Shown here in pieces: positions 59,862-64,000 of a DNA stretch of 64,000 nt (position 1 is the first letter of the stretch; each line of letters begins with the position of its first letter). The DNA is from JALZEG01 sp035942255 (GTDB lineage: Bacteria > Actinomycetota > CADDZG01 > WHSQ01). The notes beneath the pieces are model-generated. The model did no database searches. It was not told the origin of the DNA and saw nothing but the letters and a program-made list of their open reading frames with translations. The translations under genes were made by a program, and so were the position numbers. The stretch covers positions 1 through 64,000 of the forward strand of contig DASZDG010000141.1 of assembly GCA_035942255.1 (NCBI GenBank), in the 5' to 3' direction.

Positions 59862-60394
59862 ATCTCGAACGGCGGGCGTCCTCCTTCGGCGGGGTCCTCG
59901 AACACGTCGTGGATCGCGAGGAGGCCGTCCGGCACGACGTGCGGCGACCAGGAGGCGTAGTCCGCGTCGGCCGCGGCCGGGCTGTGACCGCCGTCGACGA
60001 ACAGGAACGCGAGCGGCGTCGCCCACCCGCGCGCGACGACCGGCGACGGGGCCACGATCGAGACGACGACGTCGGTGAGGCCCGCGCGCTCGAGCGTGCG
60101 GCGGAGCTCCGGGAACGTGTCGACGCGCCCGGCCGCGTCCGTCAGCGCGGGGTCGTGGTACTCCTCGCCCGGCTGGTGCTCCTCGGAGCCGCGGTGGTGG
60201 TCGACGGTGTAGAGGATCGTCCCGTTCTCGGCCGCGGCCGCGCCCAGATAGATCGCGGACTTCCCGCAGTAGCTGCCGATCTCGAGGAACGGCCCCGGCG
60301 GCGCGGCCAGCGCGGCCTCGTACAGCGCCAGGCCTTCGCCGGGCGGCATGAACCCGCGCGCGGCCTCGGCGGCGGCGCGCACCCGTTCGTCCAC
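59780..60394 (-). CDS. Class I SAM-dependent methyltransferase
   Basis: A 204-residue protein; GTG 60394 follows the upstream stop by 2 bp. GPFLEIGSYCGKSAIYLGAA is the SAM-binding loop, TVDHHRGSEEHQPGEEYHD and LAFLFVDGGHSPAAADADYASW resemble cephalosporin-hydroxylase/O-methyltransferase-type enzymes. VDGGHS is a metal-binding motif of this class. It probably methylates a product of the neighbouring pathway. Confidence 0.8.
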   Translation of the reverse strand: MDERVRAAAEAARGFMPPGEGLALYEAALAAPPGPFLEIGSYCGKSAIYLGAAAAENGTILYTVDHHRGSEEHQPGEEYHDPALTDAAGRVDTFPELRRTLERAGLTDVVVSIVAPSPVVARGWATPLAFLFVDGGHSPAAADADYASWSPHVVPDGLLAIHDVFEDPAEGGRPPFEIYRRAIESASFAEVSRTGSLRVLKRVG

Positions 60395-60396
60395 CG

Positions 60397-61374
60397 TCAG
60401 GCGCCCGCGAGCGCCCCGACCGCGGCGATCACGCGCCGCGCCCTCTCCGCGGGATCGTCGACGAACGACATCGGGAGCAGCACCGGCGTCGTGACTCCCG
60501 CCGCGCGCAGGTCGCCGAGCCGGGCGCGGCAACGCTCCACACCGGTGACGAACAGCTCGTCGATCATGCGGTCGGTGACGAGCTCGGTCGCGCGGCGCCG
60601 GTCGCCCGCGCCCCAGGCCTCGCGGATCGCCGCCACCTCGGCCCCGAAGCCCTGTCCCGCGAGCGAGTGCGCGTAGACGTCGACCGGCGCGTACGACAGG
60701 AGCAGGCGGCGCGCTGCGACCGCGACGACCTCCGGCTCGTCGTCGACGAGGACCGGGACGCGCATCACGCAGTCGAACTCGTCCCGCACCGGGCTCGCCC
60801 ACTCGAGGCCCTGGCGCACGCCGTCGACGGTCTTCAGGAAGAAGATGACGCCGTCGGCGACCTCTCCCGCGAGCGCGCACGCGGTCGGCCCGAGGGCGGC
60901 GAGGTGCACCGGCACCGGCGACCCCGGGTCGTGCTGGATACGGAAGCCGTCGACGCGCGTGGTGAGGCCGTTGAATTCGACCTTGTCACCCGCGAGGGAT
61001 GCGCGGATCACCTCGACGTACTCGCGCAGCCGCGTCAGCGGGCGCCGGAACGAGCCGCCCATCCACCGTTCGACGATCACGTTCGACGACGTGCCGAGCC
61101 CGAGCACGAAGCGGCCGCCGCTGAGGTCCTGCAGCGCCGCCGCGCTCATAGCGAGGAGCGCCGGGGGCCGCGTGAAGACCGGGAGGATCGCGGTGCCGAG
61201 CCGGGCCGACCGTGTCGTGGTCGCCAGGGCGGCCAGCGGGGTGAGGCCGTCGGCCCCGGCGACCTCGGCCGTCCAGAGGTCGGTGTAGCCGAGCTCCTCA
61301 GCGCGGGTGCACGCGTCGACGACCGAACGGAGCCCTGCGCCCTCCATCCCGATCGTCAGCCCGAGCCTTCGCAT
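60397..61374 (-). CDS. LLM-class (F420-type) oxidoreductase
   Basis: A 325-residue TIM-barrel enzyme. LGLTIGMEGAGLRSVVDACTRAEELGYTDLWTAEV, TRSARLGTAILPVFTRPP, FVLGLGTSSNVIVERWMG and VPVHLAALGPTACALAGEVADGV are typical of luciferase-like monooxygenases of the F420-dependent branch. It should reduce or oxidise a substrate with F420H2 or FMNH2. It starts the minus-strand pair with the methyltransferase. Confidence 0.9.
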   Translation of the reverse strand: MRRLGLTIGMEGAGLRSVVDACTRAEELGYTDLWTAEVAGADGLTPLAALATTTRSARLGTAILPVFTRPPALLAMSAAALQDLSGGRFVLGLGTSSNVIVERWMGGSFRRPLTRLREYVEVIRASLAGDKVEFNGLTTRVDGFRIQHDPGSPVPVHLAALGPTACALAGEVADGVIFFLKTVDGVRQGLEWASPVRDEFDCVMRVPVLVDDEPEVVAVAARRLLLSYAPVDVYAHSLAGQGFGAEVAAIREAWGAGDRRRATELVTDRMIDELFVTGVERCRARLGDLRAAGVTTPVLLPMSFVDDPAERARRVIAAVGALAGA

Positions 61375-61396
61375 CCCGGGATGTTAGGCGCGAGCG

Positions 61397-62320
61397 TCAG
61401 AGAGAGGTGCGAGGGGCGAATCGTCTGCTCGTGCTCAGCCACACCCCGGCGGCGACCGTGACCCCGCCTGCGAAGTCCATCGCCGTCAGCGACTCGCCGA
61501 GGAGGACTGCGAGCGCGAGGCCGATGATCGGCACGAGGTTGACGTACGGCGCGGCGACCGAGGCGTCGACGTGCTCGAGCGCGTAGTTCCACAGCGCGTA
61601 CGCCGCGGCCGACGCGCCCACGCCGAGGTACAGCAGCCCCCACACGTCCTGCGCTCCGACGGACGGCAGCGGCTGGCCCCAGCTCTCGACGAGCGCCCAC
61701 GGGATCAGGAACAACAGCGACGCACCCGTGCCGGCAGTCGTGCCGACGATCGCGGGGACGCGCACCGACATCCTCTTGCCCTGGACGGTGTAGACGCCCC
61801 AGGCGACGACGCCGCCGAAGACCAGAAGGTTGCCGAGCGCCTCGATCGCGCCCTCGCCGGCGGGAGGCCTGCTGACGAGCAGCACGCCGAGGACCGAGAG
61901 CGCGACGCCGGCCAGGCGGGGGCGGGGAAGCGACTCACCGAGGAAGACGCGCGAGAGCGCGACCGTGACGGCGGGGATCCCGCCGATGATCAGCGCGGCG
62001 CTGCCGGGGGAGGTGTAGCGGAGGCCGAGCGTCTCGAGCCCGTTGTGCAGGACGATCCCGGTGACGCCGAAGAGCACGAACTCGCGCCGGAGCAGGTGGC
62101 TCATCCGGAAGCCCGCGCGGTACGCGAACGGCGCGAGGCAGAGGAAGGCGACGGCGAAGCGGACGCTCAGCAGGGTCGCGGGGCCGAGGCCCTCGAGCAG
62201 CGACTTCGTGACGACGAGCGTGCCCCCCCAGATCAACATCGCTAGGAGGAGCGCGGCCGGGCCCGGGTTCGCGCGGACCGCGGCGCGCCGGGCTCCGTAC
62301 GCCTCTGCAGCCAGCGACAT
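61397..62320 (-). CDS. EamA/DMT-family transporter
   Basis: A 307-residue ten-helix permease with two EamA repeats: ALLLAMLIWGGTLVVTKSLLEGLGPATLLSVRF in the first half and GVVAWGVYTVQGKRM...LYLGVGASAAAYALWNYAL in the second. Such exporters remove amino acids or metabolites. It overlaps the small ORF upstream by one base (TGATG) and is divergent from a CGNR regulator, an arrangement frequent in actinobacteria. Confidence 0.93.
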   Translation of the reverse strand: MSLAAEAYGARRAAVRANPGPAALLLAMLIWGGTLVVTKSLLEGLGPATLLSVRFAVAFLCLAPFAYRAGFRMSHLLRREFVLFGVTGIVLHNGLETLGLRYTSPGSAALIIGGIPAVTVALSRVFLGESLPRPRLAGVALSVLGVLLVSRPPAGEGAIEALGNLLVFGGVVAWGVYTVQGKRMSVRVPAIVGTTAGTGASLLFLIPWALVESWGQPLPSVGAQDVWGLLYLGVGASAAAYALWNYALEHVDASVAAPYVNLVPIIGLALAVLLGESLTAMDFAGGVTVAAGVWLSTSRRFAPRTSL

Positions 62321-62529
62321 CAGGCGCGGCCCCCGGGGACGCCGGCGAGGCCGCGGGCCGGCTCACATGCGAGCCTGTTGCCGACCGCGATCAGGCCGAG
62401 GCCGACCCGCCGGCGCAGGCGCGGCGAGCGGCTACCTCCGGCGATCCGGCCAAGGCGGTTCGCGTCGGCCTCCTCGATGAGCGAGCGGACGTGGTCCTGG
62501 GCGACCTGCCCGAGGATTACGGGGTGCAC
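62320..62529 (-). CDS. Small basic actinobacterial protein
   Basis: A 69-residue protein from GTG 62529 with a strong AGGAGGG six bases upstream. Its pattern (VAQDHVRSLIEEADANRLGRIAGGSRSP..., LRRRVGLGLIAVGNRLA) is that of small actinobacterial proteins with an N-terminal helix and a C-terminal amphipathic helix. It leads the EamA gene. Function unknown. Confidence 0.65.
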   Translation of the reverse strand: MHPVILGQVAQDHVRSLIEEADANRLGRIAGGSRSPRLRRRVGLGLIAVGNRLACEPARGLAGVPGGRA

Positions 62530-62550
62530 TGGCGCCCTCCTTCCGTAATG

Positions 62551-62571
62551 GACTATACTCGCTATGACTAT
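62551..62571. promoter_or_regulatory. Divergent A/T-rich promoter/operator region
   Basis: Direct repeats GACTAT at 62551-62556 and 62566-62571, 15 bp apart, within a 74-bp A/T-rich gap between divergent genes. On the minus strand TATAGT (62552-62557) could be the -10 of the small-ORF/EamA transcript. It is a likely site for the CGNR regulator, by context only. Confidence 0.4.
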
Positions 62572-62603
62572 TACAACCTATCCTCTCGAAGGTAAGAAGT
62601 CAA

Positions 62604-63158
62604 ATGGATTTCGACCATTACACAGACCCCGGCGTAGGCGTTGCAGTGAACCTCGTGAACTCCCTCGGATCGGCCAGCGGAGCCGAGAACCTGAAGACGC
62701 CGGCGGACGTCTGCGAGCTCCTCGACGCACAGGGGCTCGCGGGTTACGGAACGGTCGCGGAGTCCGACCTCGAGCCGCTCCGGGCCCTGCGCGCGCCGTT
62801 GCGCGCGATCTTCGAGACCTCCGACGAGAGGGACGCGGCGCGCCGGATCAACGAGCTCCTGGCGCGCTCGGGCGCGGCGCCGCAGATGACCGATCACGAC
62901 GGCCACTGGCACCTGCACTTCGCGTCCGACGACGCGCCGCTCGCCGAACGCGTCGCGGCGCTCGCCGCGATGGGGCTCGCGACCGTGGTCGTGCGCTGGG
63001 GCTGGGACCGCCTCGGCGTCTGCAACGCGGACGACTGCGCCGACGTCTTCGTGGATACTTCGCGCAACCGGTCGCGCCGCTACTGCGACCCGTCTTGTTC
63101 GACACGGATGAACGTCGCGGCCTTCAGGGCACGACACAAGGAGCGGGCCACACAGTGA
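62604..63158 (+). CDS. CGNR zinc-finger/ABATE-domain regulator
   Basis: A 184-residue protein. The N-terminal stress-induced ABATE-like part (FDHYTDPGVGVAVNLVNSLG...) senses a ligand; the C-terminal CGNR zinc ribbon reads LGVCNADDCADVFVDTSRNRSRRYCDPSCSTRMNV with four Cys and the family RRYC. ATG 62604. It probably regulates the divergent EamA transporter. The Crp/Fnr gene overlaps its stop by four bases (GTGA), so both regulators are co-translated. Confidence 0.92.
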   Translation: MDFDHYTDPGVGVAVNLVNSLGSASGAENLKTPADVCELLDAQGLAGYGTVAESDLEPLRALRAPLRAIFETSDERDAARRINELLARSGAAPQMTDHDGHWHLHFASDDAPLAERVAALAAMGLATVVVRWGWDRLGVCNADDCADVFVDTSRNRSRRYCDPSCSTRMNVAAFRARHKERATQ

Positions 63159-63832
63159 TTGCCGAGGTCCTCGGACGCACGGAGCTGTTCGGCGCGCTCG
63201 GACGCGAGGACCTGGAGGCCGTTGCCGCGCAGGGCATGGTCCGGTCGTACCCGAAGGGACAGATCCTCTTCTACCAGCAGGATCCCGGCGATACGCTGTA
63301 CGTGATCCTCGAGGGCCGCGTGAAGGCGTTCGTGACCTCGGAGGACGGAGCCGAGCTGCACCTGGGCGTGTTCGAGTCGCCGGCGATCCTCGGCGAGGTC
63401 GCGCTCGTCGACGGGGGGCCGCGCTCGGCCTCGGCCGAGGTAGTCGAGGCGGCCCGCCTGCTCGTGTTCACGCGCGCGACGTTCTTCGCGTTGCTCGGCG
63501 AGCACCCGCGGCTCGTCGACGCGTACCTCAGGATGCTCGGCAAGCTCATCCGGCGGCTCCAGGACCGCACCGAGGACCTCGTGTTCCTGGACCTGCACGG
63601 CCGCGTCGCGAAGCTGCTGCTGTCGTTCGCCGAGGACGCGGACGAGGGCCCGGAGGGCACGCTGCTCGACCTCAAGGTGACGCAGGGCGAGATCGCCGCG
63701 ATGGTCGCCGGCTCGCGGCCCACGGTGAACCAGATCCTGAAGACGTTCGAGGGCCGCGGCTATCTGCGCGTCGCGGGACGCCAGATCGTGTTGAAGGACT
63801 CGGGCGCGCTGCGGCGCCTCGCCGGCGTCTGA
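63155..63832 (+). CDS. Crp/Fnr-family transcription regulator
   Basis: A 225-residue protein, GTG 63155. cNMP-binding fold at residues ~8-130 (FGALGREDLEAVAAQGMVRSYPKGQILF, EGRVKAFVTSEDGAELHLGVF, LGEVALVDGGPRSASAEV) and a winged HTH with VTQGEIAAMVAGSRPTVNQILKTFEGRGYLRV as the recognition helix. No Cys cluster for a Fnr-type iron-sulfur site. The effector may be cAMP or another nucleotide. Confidence 0.92.
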   Translation: MIAEVLGRTELFGALGREDLEAVAAQGMVRSYPKGQILFYQQDPGDTLYVILEGRVKAFVTSEDGAELHLGVFESPAILGEVALVDGGPRSASAEVVEAARLLVFTRATFFALLGEHPRLVDAYLRMLGKLIRRLQDRTEDLVFLDLHGRVAKLLLSFAEDADEGPEGTLLDLKVTQGEIAAMVAGSRPTVNQILKTFEGRGYLRVAGRQIVLKDSGALRRLAGV

Positions 63833-63835
63833 GGA

Positions 63836-64000
63836 TCAGCCCCCGGACGGGTCCAGCGTCACGACGCCGAAGAACGCCCCCTGCGGGTCCGTCCCGACGG
63901 CGAAGCGGCCGCCGGGGAAGTCCGTCAGCGGGATCACGATCGCTCCGCCGAGCTCCTCGATCTGCGCCGCGCTCTTGTCGCAGTCCTCGACCGCGATCGA
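63836..64000 (-). CDS. VOC-family protein (C-terminal part)
   Basis: The last 54 residues of a gene entering from the right edge. IAVEDCDKSAAQIEELGGAIVIPLTDFPGGRFAVGTDPQGAFFGVV is the closing half of a glyoxalase/bleomycin-resistance (VOC) domain. It is convergent with the Crp/Fnr gene, 3 bp apart. The N-terminal end and start lie outside the window. Confidence 0.75.
   Translation of the reverse strand, partial: SIAVEDCDKSAAQIEELGGAIVIPLTDFPGGRFAVGTDPQGAFFGVVTLDPSGG

Noticed and set aside
1..64000. CRISPR array, insertion sequence, prophage integrase
   Set aside because: No regularly spaced identical repeats, transposase motifs or terminal inverted repeats were seen; the protein repeats at 1950-4593 are diverged and coding.

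Overview
The window is about 70% G+C, densely coded on both strands, and carries markers typical of Actinomycetota: DUF501, the phosphomutase-DUF3090-SCO1664 trio, a CGNR zinc-finger regulator beside an EamA transporter, an F420/LLM-type oxidoreductase, protein O-mannosyltransferase and many GTG/TTG starts. Several housekeeping genes keep an order also known from Bacillus (rsmI, abrB, metG, tatD, rsmA, ispE, glmU, ctc, pth, mfd, mazG, divIC, yabR). A deep-branching actinobacterium, possibly from an environmental genome, is the simplest reading. No transposase, integrase, CRISPR array or rRNA was seen.

Layout. Positions 1-10355 are the distal end of a contractile-tail-like operon. It holds a baseplate J-like protein (cut by the window edge), a giant protein with eight tandem repeats and tail-like ends, a 335-residue protein, and a 1076-residue protein ending in helix-hairpin-helix and DUF3892-like segments. 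Positions 10363-14234 hold exported metal-handling genes (cupredoxin lipoprotein, exported ferrochelatase-like protein, YcnI, CopC) around an iron-box-like palindrome. Positions 14313-19916 hold small secreted or membrane proteins, an FKBP lipoprotein, the O-mannosyltransferase and a membrane/hydrolase-like protein.

Positions 19913-38392 are the conserved core: rRNA methylation, aminoacylation, isoprenoid and UDP-GlcNAc synthesis, ribosome rescue, transcription-coupled repair, nucleotide cleaning, glycolysis and division. tRNA-Gln lies before glmU. Positions 38510-43556 add a double cupredoxin, an acyl-CoA synthetase and the phosphomutase-DUF3090-SCO1664 trio. A class I-shaped tRNA with a UAA (leucine) anticodon follows at 43571-43644.

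From 43757 to 50301 the region looks accessory: several secreted proteins of unknown function, two of them paralogous, a GNAT acetyltransferase, a PKD-like protein and a membrane-anchored dual-specificity phosphatase. Positions 50298-56003 (minus strand) hold an Rph-like phosphotransferase with a membrane partner, a histidine kinase, a coiled-coil protein and an AIM24-like protein. Positions 56061-61374 hold a split TauE/SafE transporter and a glycosyltransferase/methyltransferase/terpenoid-toroid/methyltransferase/oxidoreductase cluster. The right end has an EamA transporter and small protein divergent from CGNR and Crp/Fnr regulators, then the end of a VOC-family gene.

The best candidates for something new are the repeat-bearing tail-like protein with its operon, the class I tRNA with a UAA anticodon, the exported ferrochelatase-like protein beside an iron-box-like site, and the apparent ATC/CTG start codons of three genes.
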